DNA from: Streptomyces formicae
GTDB taxonomy: Bacteria; Actinomycetota; Actinomycetes; Streptomycetales; Streptomycetaceae
NCBI RefSeq assembly: GCF_002556545.1
Contig: NZ_CP022685.1
Coordinates: 9,340,001-9,404,000 of the forward strand
DNA length: 64,000 nucleotides
Reading direction: 5' to 3'
The notes under the pieces are model-generated. The model searched no databases, was not told the DNA's origin, and was given only the letters and a program-made list of their open reading frames with translations. Below are positions 34,554 through 42,844 of this stretch, piece after piece. The position numbers and the translations under genes were made by a program. Within the stretch, counting starts at the first letter, position 1. Each line of letters starts with the position of its first letter.

Positions 34554-34581
34554 CGGGACGGCCCCCGGGCCGGGCCGCCCG
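34554..34581. terminator. GC-rich hairpin between convergent genes
   Basis: CGGGACGGCCC and GGCCGCCCG pair with one bulged base around a CCGGG-containing loop. The hairpin fills the gap between the SulP stop and the ABC exporter stop. Confidence 0.4.
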
Positions 34582-34582
34582 C

Positions 34583-36481
34583 TCAGCCTCCGTCGTGGGC
34601 CGGGGCGGCGTCGCGCTCGCCGGACCAGGCGGCCCACAGCGTGGCGTAGGCCCCGCCCGCGTCCTTGAGCCGCTCGTGCGGACCGCTCTCGACGACCCTG
34701 CCGTGTTCGAGGACCACGACCCGGTCGGCCGTGGCGGCCTGCGTCAGGCGGTGGGCGACGATCAGCGCGGTGCGCCCGTCGAGCGCCGCCCGCGCCGACC
34801 GCTCCAGGAGGCGCGCGCCCGCGCTGCCCGCTTCCGCCGTCGCCTCGTCGAGTACGGCGACGAGCGGGTCGGCGAGCACCAGCCTGGCCAGGGCCAGTTG
34901 CTGGGCCTTGGCCGCGTCGAGGCTCCGCGCCCCCTCACCGACGACGGTCTCCAGACCGTCCGGCAGCGCTTCGGCCCAGGCCAGCGCGTCGACGGTGGCG
35001 AGCGCCGCCCGCAGCTCCTCGTCCGTCGCGCCGGGCTTCGCCAGGCGCAGGTCGTCGGCGAGCGTTCCGGCGAAGACGTGCAGCTCCTGCGAGACGAGTA
35101 CGGCCGCGGGCCTGCCGTCGGCACGGTCCGCCGCCCTGACACGGCCGTGCGTGGGCGGCTGCACCCCGGCGAGGATCCGCGCGAGGGTGCTCTTGCCCGC
35201 GCCACTGGTGCCGACGAGCGCGACGTGCTCGCCCTCGCGCAGGGCGAGGTCGACGTCGTGCAGGACGGGGGTGCCGGTGGTGTAGGAGTGGCTGACGGCG
35301 TGGACGGAGACGAAGGCGTCGTCAGGGGCCTCGGCAGTTCCCCGCACGGCCTTGCGCTCGGTCTCCCTCTCCACGGGCAGATCCGTGACGCCCACGAGCC
35401 GGGCCAGGCCCGCGGTCGCGGACTGGGCGTCGTCGAGCAGGACGAGGGCTGCGTTGATCGGCCCGAAGAGATTGTGGAAGTAGAGCGCGGCGGCCGTCGC
35501 GGTGCCCACCGACACGGCGTCCTCGCGGACCAGGACGAGCCCGGCGAAGAGCACGCCGACCAGACCGATGTACTCGCCGATGTGCAGCCGCCCGTAGAAC
35601 CCGAGCACCAGGCGCACGCCGCGCAGCCGCAGGCCGACCGCCTCGCGGGAGCGGTCCGCGACGCGCTCGGTGTGCTCGTCCTCCAGGAGGTGGGCGCGCA
35701 CGGTGTCGGCCCCGCCGATCGTCTCCAGGAGTTGCTGCTGCTGCGCGCCGGTCGCGACGCGCTGGCGCGAGTAGAGCGGGACGGCCCTGCGGACGTACCA
35801 CTGGGCGGTCCACGCCTGCACGGGTACGGCGAGCAGCGCCGCGAGCAGGAAGCGCCAGTCGAGCACGGCGAGGGCGACCAGGGTCAGCACGATCGTCAGC
35901 GACGAGCGGGCCAGCTCGGGCAGCGCCGAACGCACCGCCTCCGACATGCGGGCCACGTCGTCGGTGACGCGCGCGGTGAGGTCTCCCGCGCCCGCGCGTT
36001 CGATGCGGTCGGCGGGCAGGTTCAGGGCCCGTTCGACGAACCGCTCGCGCACCCGGGCGAGGACGGACTCGCCCAGCTTGGCGACCATGCTCATGCCCAG
36101 CGAGGTCGCGGCTCCCTGCACGAGTGCCACGACGGCGAGCAGCACGACGGGCAGTGTCAGCACGGAGGGCGACACGGTGCCCGTGCCCTTGGCGGCATCG
36201 GTCACCAGGTCCACGATCCGGCCGAGCAGGGGCTGGGTGAGCAGCCCGACGGCGGTCGCGGCGACCAGGACGAGACCCGACCGTACGGCCAGACTCCGGT
36301 CGGGGCGCAGCAGTTCGAGCGCGGCGGCGCGGGTCCTGCGGCCGGTGGCGGTGGGCAGTAGGTCGGTCGCGGGGGCGGTCGAGAGGCCCGGCGATTCCCG
36401 CGGTGCGGGGCGCTCGGTGGGCTCGGTGGAGCCGGTCGGCTCGACGGGCTCGGTGTCCTGCACTCGGGATGTCGCGCTCAT
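34583..36481 (-). CDS. Iron-regulated heterodimeric ABC exporter, subunit with intact Walker A
   Basis: A 632-residue half-exporter with a Pro/Thr-rich N-terminal tail, six helices (about 60-330) and an ATPase domain. Walker A GTSGAGKST and Walker B VAVLDEAT are intact. The signature LSGGQ is replaced (SLDAAKAQQLALARL) and the D-loop is altered (AEAGSAG). Its partner at 36478-38214 has the opposite lesions, so together they make one working and one dead ATP site. The ATG overlaps the partner's stop (ATGA). An iron box precedes the operon, suggesting a siderophore-related transporter, either importer of IrtAB type or exporter. Confidence 0.9.
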   Translation of the reverse strand: MSATSRVQDTEPVEPTGSTEPTERPAPRESPGLSTAPATDLLPTATGRRTRAAALELLRPDRSLAVRSGLVLVAATAVGLLTQPLLGRIVDLVTDAAKGTGTVSPSVLTLPVVLLAVVALVQGAATSLGMSMVAKLGESVLARVRERFVERALNLPADRIERAGAGDLTARVTDDVARMSEAVRSALPELARSSLTIVLTLVALAVLDWRFLLAALLAVPVQAWTAQWYVRRAVPLYSRQRVATGAQQQQLLETIGGADTVRAHLLEDEHTERVADRSREAVGLRLRGVRLVLGFYGRLHIGEYIGLVGVLFAGLVLVREDAVSVGTATAAALYFHNLFGPINAALVLLDDAQSATAGLARLVGVTDLPVERETERKAVRGTAEAPDDAFVSVHAVSHSYTTGTPVLHDVDLALREGEHVALVGTSGAGKSTLARILAGVQPPTHGRVRAADRADGRPAAVLVSQELHVFAGTLADDLRLAKPGATDEELRAALATVDALAWAEALPDGLETVVGEGARSLDAAKAQQLALARLVLADPLVAVLDEATAEAGSAGARLLERSARAALDGRTALIVAHRLTQAATADRVVVLEHGRVVESGPHERLKDAGGAYATLWAAWSGERDAAPAHDGG

Positions 36482-38214
36482 GCGAGGACCGCCGTCCGGT
36501 AGAGGGAGCTGCGCCGCACCAGTTCCTCGTGGGGCGCCTCGTCGGCGAGCCTGCCGCCGTCGATGAGGGCGACCCGGTCGGCGACGGCGAGCAGCGCGGG
36601 GCTGCTGGTGACGAGGACGGTGGTGCGGCCGCGCCGCAGCTCCCGGATGCCGGTGGCGATACGGGACTCGGTCGCGGCGTCGATCGCCGTGGTCGGGTCG
36701 TGTACGACCAGGACGTCACGGTCGGCGGCCAGCGCGCGGGCGAGTGCCACGCGTTGGCGCTGCCCGCCCGACAGGGACCTGCCGCGCTCGCCGACCGGCG
36801 CGTCGAGACCGCCGGGCAGCGACGCGGCGACCTCGTCGGCGCCCGCGGCGGCCGCTGCCGGGTGGGTGCTGTCGCCGATGGCCGTGATGTTGTCCCGGAG
36901 CGATCCGGCGAACAGCTCGGCACCGTGCTCGGCGACGAGGACGCGCGAGCGCAGGCTGCGCGGCGCGAGGTCGGTGAACGGCACGCCGTCCAGTTCGAGG
37001 CGGCCCGCATCGGGGTCCACGCGGCGCGCGAGACAGCGGACGAGGGCGTCGGCGTGGGCCGGTTCCGTGACGACGACGCCGACGAACTCGCCGGGGGCGA
37101 CGGTCAGGTCGACGCCGTCGAGCCCCTCGTGGACGAGCCCGGACAGCCGGAGGGAGCCGCGCGGTGCGTCGTCGGCGGAGCCGGTGTGGTCGGCACCGGC
37201 GCTGACGGAACCGTCCGCCCCGGCGATGTCCCCCGGCGTGCCGAGCACCTCGGCGACGCGGCCCGCAGAGGCGCGGGAGCGGGCTACCTCCGCGGCCATC
37301 CACGACATCACCTGCAGCGGGCCCGGAATGAACAGGGCGAGACCCACGGCCGCCACCAGTTCGCCGAGTCCGATGCTGCCGGACAGCACGAGCCGCCCGC
37401 CCACCAGGGCGACCAGCGCGATGAACACGCCGGTCAGCGCCTGCATCAGGCCGGTCTGCACCGCCTCGGCGCGCGCCGCGCGCACCGTGGCGTCGAGCGA
37501 GGCGCGGCTGGTGCGCCGGTAGCGGTCCGACGCGGCGCGCTGCGCGCCAAGGCCCTGGAGCACACGCACCCCCGCGACCAGGTCGGCGGCGACGCCCGAT
37601 GCGTGGGCCGCGCGCTCCTGCTCGGCGTGGCTGCGGTGTTCGAGCGGACGGGCGAGCAGCTGACCGAGTCCCATGAGCACGGGGGTGCCGAGCAGGATGA
37701 GCAGGCCGAGCGGGACCGAGGCGCGCAGCAGCAGGACCGCTCCTGCCGCGAGGCCGACGGCGGCGGAGAAGCCGAGCGGCAGCACGAAGGCGACCGAACC
37801 GGCCCGCCGGGCGTCCTCGGTGGCCACGCTGACCAGGGCACCGGGCGGCCGCCCCGTGGAGGCGCCGCCGCGCGGGTCGAGCACCCGGCGCATCAGGCGC
37901 ATCCGCAGGCCGTGCGCCGCGTACTCCTTGGCGTACTCCCCGGCGCGGGAGCCGAGTTGGAAGCCGCCGGAGAGGAAGACGTAGACGACGGCGAGGACCA
38001 GGGCCCAGCGCGCGAAGGAGGCGACGTCGGGGTGGACGATCGCGCGGTCGACGATGACGCCGATGAGGACGGGGATGAGCGCCTCGCCGATCTGGTGCGA
38101 GGCGCCGAGCACACAGCCCGCCGCGACGCGCCGCCGCTCACCCGCCACCACGCCCCGCAGGACGTCACGCCCGCTCCGGCGTGCGTCGTCGTGCATTCCG
38201 CTCTCTCTTTCCAC
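36478..38214 (-). CDS. Iron-regulated heterodimeric ABC exporter, subunit with degenerate Walker motifs
   Basis: A 578-residue half-exporter. The membrane domain occupies about residues 20-310. In the ATPase domain the P-loop is destroyed (GEFVGVVVTEPAHADALVR has no GxxGxGKS) and Walker B reads VLVVHDPTTAID, with His-Asp where Asp-Glu is expected. The signature RSLSGGQRQRVALARAL is intact and can serve the partner's Walker A. The start is 19 bases from a 19-bp iron box, so expression should rise under iron limitation through DmdR1/IdeR. Its TGA overlaps the next subunit's ATG. The substrate is unproven. Confidence 0.9.
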   Translation of the reverse strand: MERESGMHDDARRSGRDVLRGVVAGERRRVAAGCVLGASHQIGEALIPVLIGVIVDRAIVHPDVASFARWALVLAVVYVFLSGGFQLGSRAGEYAKEYAAHGLRMRLMRRVLDPRGGASTGRPPGALVSVATEDARRAGSVAFVLPLGFSAAVGLAAGAVLLLRASVPLGLLILLGTPVLMGLGQLLARPLEHRSHAEQERAAHASGVAADLVAGVRVLQGLGAQRAASDRYRRTSRASLDATVRAARAEAVQTGLMQALTGVFIALVALVGGRLVLSGSIGLGELVAAVGLALFIPGPLQVMSWMAAEVARSRASAGRVAEVLGTPGDIAGADGSVSAGADHTGSADDAPRGSLRLSGLVHEGLDGVDLTVAPGEFVGVVVTEPAHADALVRCLARRVDPDAGRLELDGVPFTDLAPRSLRSRVLVAEHGAELFAGSLRDNITAIGDSTHPAAAAAGADEVAASLPGGLDAPVGERGRSLSGGQRQRVALARALAADRDVLVVHDPTTAIDAATESRIATGIRELRRGRTTVLVTSSPALLAVADRVALIDGGRLADEAPHEELVRRSSLYRTAVLA

Positions 38215-38232
38215 AGCCCACCCCCCGAAAAG

Positions 38233-38251
38233 TCAGGTAAGGCTAACCTGA
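38233..38251. promoter_or_regulatory. IdeR/DmdR1 iron box
   Basis: TCAGGTAAGGCTAACCTGA is a 19-base dyad that matches about 16 of 19 positions of the actinobacterial iron box consensus. It lies 19 bases upstream of the first ABC exporter start and about 90 bases upstream of the divergent AAA gene, so it may influence both. Confidence 0.85.
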
Positions 38252-38325
38252 TGATCCTGAACAGGGGAGAGCTGGGGTGCGGCGACCGGACCGGGCCCGG
38301 CAGGGGGCCAAGATCGGCATGTACA

Positions 38326-38331
38326 TAAAGT
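38326..38331 (+). promoter_or_regulatory. -10 box of a leaderless promoter
   Basis: TAAAGT fits TANNNT and ends six bases before the ATG at 38338, which has no SD. The transcript probably starts at or next to the start codon. Confidence 0.45.
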
Positions 38332-38337
38332 AGCCGC

Positions 38338-39642
38338 ATGCCCGAGGACTCCCCGCTCATACAGAGCTTGCGCACGGCCGTCGAGGCGGCCCCCGGCGAC
38401 GTACCCCTACGCCTGCACCTGGCCGAGCTGCTGCTCGCCGAGGGGCGGCAGGACGCCGCGGTCGCGGAGACGGCGGTCGCGCTGCAGCACGCGCCGGGGG
38501 ACGAACAGGTCAGGGCGCTGATGATGCGGGCCATGAGCGGGCCCGCCGCGACCTCGGGAGAACAGACGCCCGCCCCGGCGCCCCGGGCTCCGGCCTCGGA
38601 CGTCCCCGCGCCGCAGGCCCCGGCACCCGACCCCCGCACCGGCTTCGACTGGCGGGCCGCCGCAGACCAGGTCGGCGACGTGCTCCCGCCCCGCTTCGTC
38701 GAGCCGCCCCTGGCCTCCGACGGCAGCGGCGATCCTGGCGACGCGGACGCCTGGGACGTCAGCGGCCCCGACGCCGCCGGCACGATCCGCCTCGCCGACG
38801 TCGGCGGCATGCGGGAGGTCAAGGAGCGCCTGGAGGCCGCGTTCCTCGCGCCCATGCGCAACCCCGAGCTGCGCAAGCTGTACGGCAAGAGCCTGCGCGG
38901 CGGACTGCTCCTGTACGGGCCGCCCGGCTGCGGCAAGACCTTCATCGCCCGGGCGATCGCCGGTGAACTCGGCGCGGGCTTCCTGTCCGTGTCGGTCAAC
39001 GACGTGCTCGACATGTGGATCGGCAACTCCGAGCGCAACATGCACGAGATCTTCCAGACCGCCCGCCGCCGGGCCCCCTGCGTGATCTTCCTGGACGAGC
39101 TGGACGCGCTGGGCGCCAAGCGCAGCCGCACCCAGCACAGCGGTCTGCGCAACACCGTCAACCAGCTCCTCACCGAGCTGGACGGCATCGACTCCGCGGC
39201 CAACGAAGGCGTGTTCGTGCTCGCCGCCACCAACGTCCCCTGGGACGTGGACATCGCGCTGCGCAGGCCAGGCCGCCTGGACCGCACCCTGCTCGTGCTG
39301 CCGCCCGACGCCCAGGCCCGCGAGGCGATCCTCCGCTACCACCTGAGGGAACGCCCCGTCGAGAACGTCGACCTCGGCAAGCTCGTCAAGGCCACCGAAG
39401 GGCTCTCGGGCGCCGACCTCGCCCACGTGTGCGAGGCCGCGGCGGAGACCGCGCTGCTCGACTCGGCGCGCACCGGCACGGTCCGCATGATCGGCATGAA
39501 GGACCTGCTGGGCGCCGCGAAGCAGACCGCGCCCTCCTCCGAGCCGTGGTTCGCCACCGCGCGCAACGTCGCCATGTACGCGAACGACGGCGGCACGTAC
39601 GACGACTTGATCACCTACCTGAAGAAGAAGCGGAAGCTGTGA
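38338..39642 (+). CDS. AAA ATPase with N-terminal TPR-like segment
   Basis: A 434-residue AAA protein. Residues 6-65 read as one to two tetratricopeptide-like helix pairs (LRLHLAELLLAEGRQDAAVA). A Pro/Ala-rich linker (about 75-105) leads to a classical AAA module: Walker A GPPGCGKTFIARAIAG, Walker B CVIFLDELDALGAKRS, sensor 1 VLAATN and the arginine-finger segment LRRPGRLDRTLLVLPP. It resembles the ATPase modules of FtsH/Cdc48-like proteins but has no protease domain. Its TGA overlaps the start of the TPR membrane protein, so the two probably form a complex. The substrate is unknown. Confidence 0.9.
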   Translation: MPEDSPLIQSLRTAVEAAPGDVPLRLHLAELLLAEGRQDAAVAETAVALQHAPGDEQVRALMMRAMSGPAATSGEQTPAPAPRAPASDVPAPQAPAPDPRTGFDWRAAADQVGDVLPPRFVEPPLASDGSGDPGDADAWDVSGPDAAGTIRLADVGGMREVKERLEAAFLAPMRNPELRKLYGKSLRGGLLLYGPPGCGKTFIARAIAGELGAGFLSVSVNDVLDMWIGNSERNMHEIFQTARRRAPCVIFLDELDALGAKRSRTQHSGLRNTVNQLLTELDGIDSAANEGVFVLAATNVPWDVDIALRRPGRLDRTLLVLPPDAQAREAILRYHLRERPVENVDLGKLVKATEGLSGADLAHVCEAAAETALLDSARTGTVRMIGMKDLLGAAKQTAPSSEPWFATARNVAMYANDGGTYDDLITYLKKKRKL

Positions 39643-40760
39643 GCACGCTGCACCCCACCGTCGAGCAGGCCAGGGCGCTGCTCGAACTCGAACGCTACGA
39701 CCAGGCCGGAGCCCTGCTCGGCCGCCGTCTCGCGGAGGACCCCGGCGACATACGCGCCTGGGTCAGCATCGGCTACTGCCACCTCAACACGGATCGTGCG
39801 GAGCAGGCGAAGGAGGCGGCGGCCGAAGCGCTCAAGCTGGACCCCGAGGACTACGGCGCGCTCAGGCTGAGCGCCCAGGCGATGGTCCGCGACGACGGCT
39901 GGCTGCACGTCCAGCCCGTCCTGCGCGAGCTGATCCGGATCGCCCCGCAGGACCCGTTCGCGTACGCCATGCTCGCCGACGCCGTGTGGCGCGCCGCCCT
40001 GGTCCGGTACGCCAAGGAGTCCGGAGCCCGCCAGCTCAGCACCCAGGACATCGACCGGCTCTCCGGCGAGGCGGCCGAACTGGCCATGGAGGCACTGCGC
40101 CTGGGCCCCGAGGACGTCTACGTCCACGAGATCGCCCACCGCATCGCGAGCATGGCGGGCAACGGCACGGTCGCCCAGCAGCTCGACGAGGCCATCCTCC
40201 GCATCGACCCCACGCACGCCGAGGCACTCGCCCGCCAGACGAAGCGGGCCGCCGAGGCGCCGGGCGTGGGCGCGGGCCAGGCCGCCGACCTGTACGCGGA
40301 CGCGCTCGCCGCCGACCCCGGCTCCCCGGTCATGCGGCAGCAGCTCGACCACGCCACCTACCGCCTGCTGCGCGGCACGCGCTGGCTCGCGGTGATCTGC
40401 GTCCTCGCGGCGGGCGCCATGGTCAACCTCTTCCCCTCCGCTGACGACCCCGGTCCGGAGCTGCCCATTCCGGTGGGCCAGCGCCTCTGGGTCCTCGTGG
40501 TCATGGCCGCGATCTGGACCTTCGGCGCCGTGCGCCGCTACCGGCGGCTGCGCGCGGGCGTCCAGCTCAACGTCCGCTCCCTGATCCGCCGCGGCCGCTG
40601 GGCCCGCATCGTCATGGCCCAGGCGGCCTGGGCCATGCTCTGCGCCCTGCTGATCGCGGAGATCCCCTGGACGGACCGCTCGGTGCCGCAGCTCGTCTTC
40701 TGGGCGGGACTCGTGCCGACGGCGGCGACGATCTGGTTCGACAGGAAGAAGACCGGCTAG
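39639..40760 (+). CDS. TPR membrane protein, partner of AAA ATPase
   Basis: A 373-residue protein starting at a GTG that overlaps the AAA stop (GTGA). Residues 1-240 are TPR-like helix pairs (QARALLELERYDQAGALLGR, then LGRRLAEDPGDIRAWVSIGY and EAAAEALKLDPEDYGALRLS). The C-terminal 130 residues contain four hydrophobic segments (WLAVICVLAAGAMVNL, LWVLVVMAAIWTFGAV, MAQAAWAMLCALLIAEI, QLVFWAGLVPTAATIW). The TPR part should face the cytoplasm and could recruit the AAA protein to the membrane. No function is established. Confidence 0.85.
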   Translation: MSTLHPTVEQARALLELERYDQAGALLGRRLAEDPGDIRAWVSIGYCHLNTDRAEQAKEAAAEALKLDPEDYGALRLSAQAMVRDDGWLHVQPVLRELIRIAPQDPFAYAMLADAVWRAALVRYAKESGARQLSTQDIDRLSGEAAELAMEALRLGPEDVYVHEIAHRIASMAGNGTVAQQLDEAILRIDPTHAEALARQTKRAAEAPGVGAGQAADLYADALAADPGSPVMRQQLDHATYRLLRGTRWLAVICVLAAGAMVNLFPSADDPGPELPIPVGQRLWVLVVMAAIWTFGAVRRYRRLRAGVQLNVRSLIRRGRWARIVMAQAAWAMLCALLIAEIPWTDRSVPQLVFWAGLVPTAATIWFDRKKTG

Positions 40761-40802
40761 GACCCGGCGGCGCGGGCGGGCGGCCGCGCACCAGACGACG
40801 GC

Positions 40803-41321
40803 TCAGACGAGCGAGACCGCGACCAGCGCGACGGCCGACCCCACGAAGACCATCGTGTTGCGGACGTAGGTCTGCGCACGCACCCAGCCGGGGAAGGCGT
40901 TCTCGGCGGCGGCCAGGAACGGCGCGACCTCGACGCGGGCCAGCTCCGGGTCGCCCTTGCGGCGGAAGGCCGCCTCGACGGACGTCACCGCGGTGAGGTT
41001 GCTGTGCACGATGACCGCGTTCATCAGGATCACCAGCGAGGAGAAGATCCAGGTCAGCAGCTGGGCCACGTCGGCACCGGCGAAGTTCAGCGCGGCGGTC
41101 ACGGTCATCACCGCGGCGACGGCGACCGGGGCCGCGGTCTCGTGGCCACCGGCGTCGAACCGGATCCCGTTCTCCCCGAGCACCTCCGCGCGCACGTCCT
41201 GACGCCGGAGCTCGGCGACGGCCGCGGCCGTCGCGGCAGGGCCGAAGCGGTGCCTGACCAGCGGAATGCTGAGGAAGGCGACTGCGACGAGCAGTTGCAT
41301 GACGGCGGCGAGAGCATGCAT
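40803..41321 (-). CDS. Conserved membrane protein controlled by adjacent TetR regulator
   Basis: A 172-residue membrane protein of no recognised function. The ATG at 41321 follows AAGGAG by six bases. Hydrophobic segments are near 3-20, 68-84, 89-107 and 150-171. The stretch between 25 and 65 is soluble and includes ELRRQDVRAEVLGENGIRFD. It diverges from a TetR regulator with three operator copies between them, so it is the likely regulated target. Confidence 0.75.
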   Translation of the reverse strand: MHALAAVMQLLVAVAFLSIPLVRHRFGPAATAAAVAELRRQDVRAEVLGENGIRFDAGGHETAAPVAVAAVMTVTAALNFAGADVAQLLTWIFSSLVILMNAVIVHSNLTAVTSVEAAFRRKGDPELARVEVAPFLAAAENAFPGWVRAQTYVRNTMVFVGSAVALVAVSLV

Positions 41322-41377
41322 GGGGGTCTCCTTCGCGTCGGCGTACGGGGTGGGTGGTCGATCCCCGCCGCAGGTAC

Positions 41378-41393
41378 TTGCACTTAGTTCAAG
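41378..41393 (+). promoter_or_regulatory. TetR operator copy 1
   Basis: TTGCACTTAGTTCAAG, an imperfect palindrome of form TTGnAC-N3-GTnCAA. It is the exact reverse complement of copy 2. Confidence 0.75.
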
Positions 41394-41424
41394 TGGTGGT
41401 GGCGGAGGTGACTCTAGGGCGCCT

Positions 41425-41440
41425 CTTGAACTAAGTGCAA
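41425..41440 (+). promoter_or_regulatory. TetR operator copy 2
   Basis: CTTGAACTAAGTGCAA, the inverted copy of operator 1. The similarity extends on the outer sides into CCGCCGCAGGTA and its complement, giving an inverted repeat of about 28 bases with a 31-base spacer. Confidence 0.75.
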
Positions 41441-41458
41441 TACCTGCGGCGGAGGCTT

Positions 41459-41474
41459 CTTGAACTATGTGCAA
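41459..41474 (+). promoter_or_regulatory. TetR operator copy 3
   Basis: CTTGAACTATGTGCAA differs from copy 2 at one base and lies 22 bases before the TetR start codon, well placed for autorepression. Confidence 0.75.
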
Positions 41475-41495
41475 GTGCCTGCGTACGGTGAGGTC

Positions 41496-42182
41496 ATGCC
41501 ACGCGACGCACTCACCCGCGACCAGATCGTCCGGACCGCCGTCGACCTCCTCGACGCCGACGGTCTCGAGGGCCTGAACATGCGTGCTCTGGGCAAGCGC
41601 CTCGACTCCGCGGCCACCGCCGTGTACTGGCACGTCAAGAACAAGGACAACCTCGTCCTGCTCGCCACCGACCGCGTGTGGAGCGAACTCGCGCTCCCCG
41701 ATCTCGAAGCGGTCGACTGGCGGGGCGCCGCCGTCGCCATGGCCACGGACCTGTACGGAATGTTCACCCGGCACCCGTGGCTGGTGCAGGCCCTCGCCGC
41801 GCACGTCGTCTACGGCGACGGCAAGGCTCGCCACGACGACCACTTCCTGGCCATCTTCGAAACCGCGGGCTTCACACCGGACCAGGCGGACCGCGCCACC
41901 GGGGCCGTCTTCACCTACGTCCTGGGCAACGCGGCGGGTGCTGCCGCGACCGCCTCCCTCGCCCGCAAACTCGAACGGGCCGACGATTCGACCACCGCCG
42001 AGGAACAACTCCAGGACGTCATGTCCAAAGCCCAGGAGGTGGCCAGGCACTATCCGCGGCTGTGCGCCCGCCTGGACAGTACTGCCGCCACCGCCTACGC
42101 GTCCGCCCCCGACGACACCTTCGCGTTCGGCCTCGACGCACTCCTGGACGGCCTCGGCCGACGCCTGGCGGAGCGGCCATAA
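41496..42182 (+). CDS. TetR-family regulator
   Basis: A 228-residue TetR regulator. The HTH is ALTRDQIVRTAVDLLDADGL, then RALGKRLDSAATAVYWHVKN, followed by KDNLVLLATDRVW. The C-terminal domain fits the TetR_C (tetracycline-repressor-like) form. The ATG at 41496 lies just downstream of operator copy 3; an earlier in-frame ATG at 41460 falls inside that operator and is unlikely. It probably represses itself and the divergent membrane protein. Confidence 0.9.
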   Translation: MPRDALTRDQIVRTAVDLLDADGLEGLNMRALGKRLDSAATAVYWHVKNKDNLVLLATDRVWSELALPDLEAVDWRGAAVAMATDLYGMFTRHPWLVQALAAHVVYGDGKARHDDHFLAIFETAGFTPDQADRATGAVFTYVLGNAAGAAATASLARKLERADDSTTAEEQLQDVMSKAQEVARHYPRLCARLDSTAATAYASAPDDTFAFGLDALLDGLGRRLAERP

Positions 42183-42185
42183 CGC

Positions 42186-42216
42186 TTGATTACGGCGGGA
42201 GCGCGAGTGTTATCGT
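42186..42216 (+). promoter_or_regulatory. Leaderless promoter of GNAT gene
   Basis: TTGATT (42186-42191) and TATCGT (42211-42216) are 19 bases apart. The -10 box ends seven bases before the ATG at 42224, which has no SD, indicating a leaderless transcript. Confidence 0.55.
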
Positions 42217-42223
42217 CCGCCGC

Positions 42224-42778
42224 ATGGCTGAACTGATCGCTCCCACGGGGCGGCTGCACTCCTCGTGGCTCACGGCGCGTGACGAGTGGCAGCCGGGCAC
42301 TCACCAGGACGGGGCCGGTCTGCGCCTGGTCGGCGACGGCGACCTGAACAGCGCGGCGGGGTTCGCCTCGTGGGTCGAGCGGTTGCGTCGGCAGTCGGAC
42401 CGCTCGCTGCCGGTCGGAGAAGCGAGTGTCCACGCCACCCACTGGTGGATCGTCGAGGGCGAGACGTACCTAGGGGCCATCGATCTCCGGCACTACCTGA
42501 ACGCCTTTCTGCTAGAAGGCGGCGGACACATCGGCTACAGTGTGCGGCCCTTCGCCAGGAGGCGCGGACTGGCCTCGTGGGCCCTGGGGGCGGTGCTGCA
42601 AAAGGCGCCCGCGCTCGGTCTGGACCGGGTTCTCCTCACCTGCGACGACGGCAACGTCGGTTCGGCGCGCACCATCGAGAGCAATGGCGGCGTCCTCGAA
42701 GACGTGCGCGACACCGAAGCCGGGGTCAAGCGCCGCTACTGGATCACCTTGCCGCGGCCGGACACGGCCTGTCGCTGA
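42224..42778 (+). CDS. GNAT-family acetyltransferase (COG3981-like)
   Basis: A 184-residue acetyltransferase. The acetyl-CoA loop is YSVRPFARRRGLASWALGAV, preceded by the TYLGAIDLRHYLN strand pair and followed by LLTCDDGNVGSARTIESNGG, as in COG3981 predicted acetyltransferases. The gene begins at a leaderless promoter and is followed after 66 bases by the kinase-like gene. The substrate is unknown. Confidence 0.88.
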   Translation: MAELIAPTGRLHSSWLTARDEWQPGTHQDGAGLRLVGDGDLNSAAGFASWVERLRRQSDRSLPVGEASVHATHWWIVEGETYLGAIDLRHYLNAFLLEGGGHIGYSVRPFARRRGLASWALGAVLQKAPALGLDRVLLTCDDGNVGSARTIESNGGVLEDVRDTEAGVKRRYWITLPRPDTACR

Positions 42779-42844
42779 TGCCGCGCCGGCGCGGGCCGAG
42801 GGCGGTAGCAACGCCGCGTCGACCAGGGGGAGTTCGGATCATCC

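Noticed and set aside
41366..41474. A small CRISPR-like repeat set
   Set aside because: Only three copies in mixed orientation with a short palindromic core, no cas genes, and an adjacent TetR gene explain the sites better as operators.
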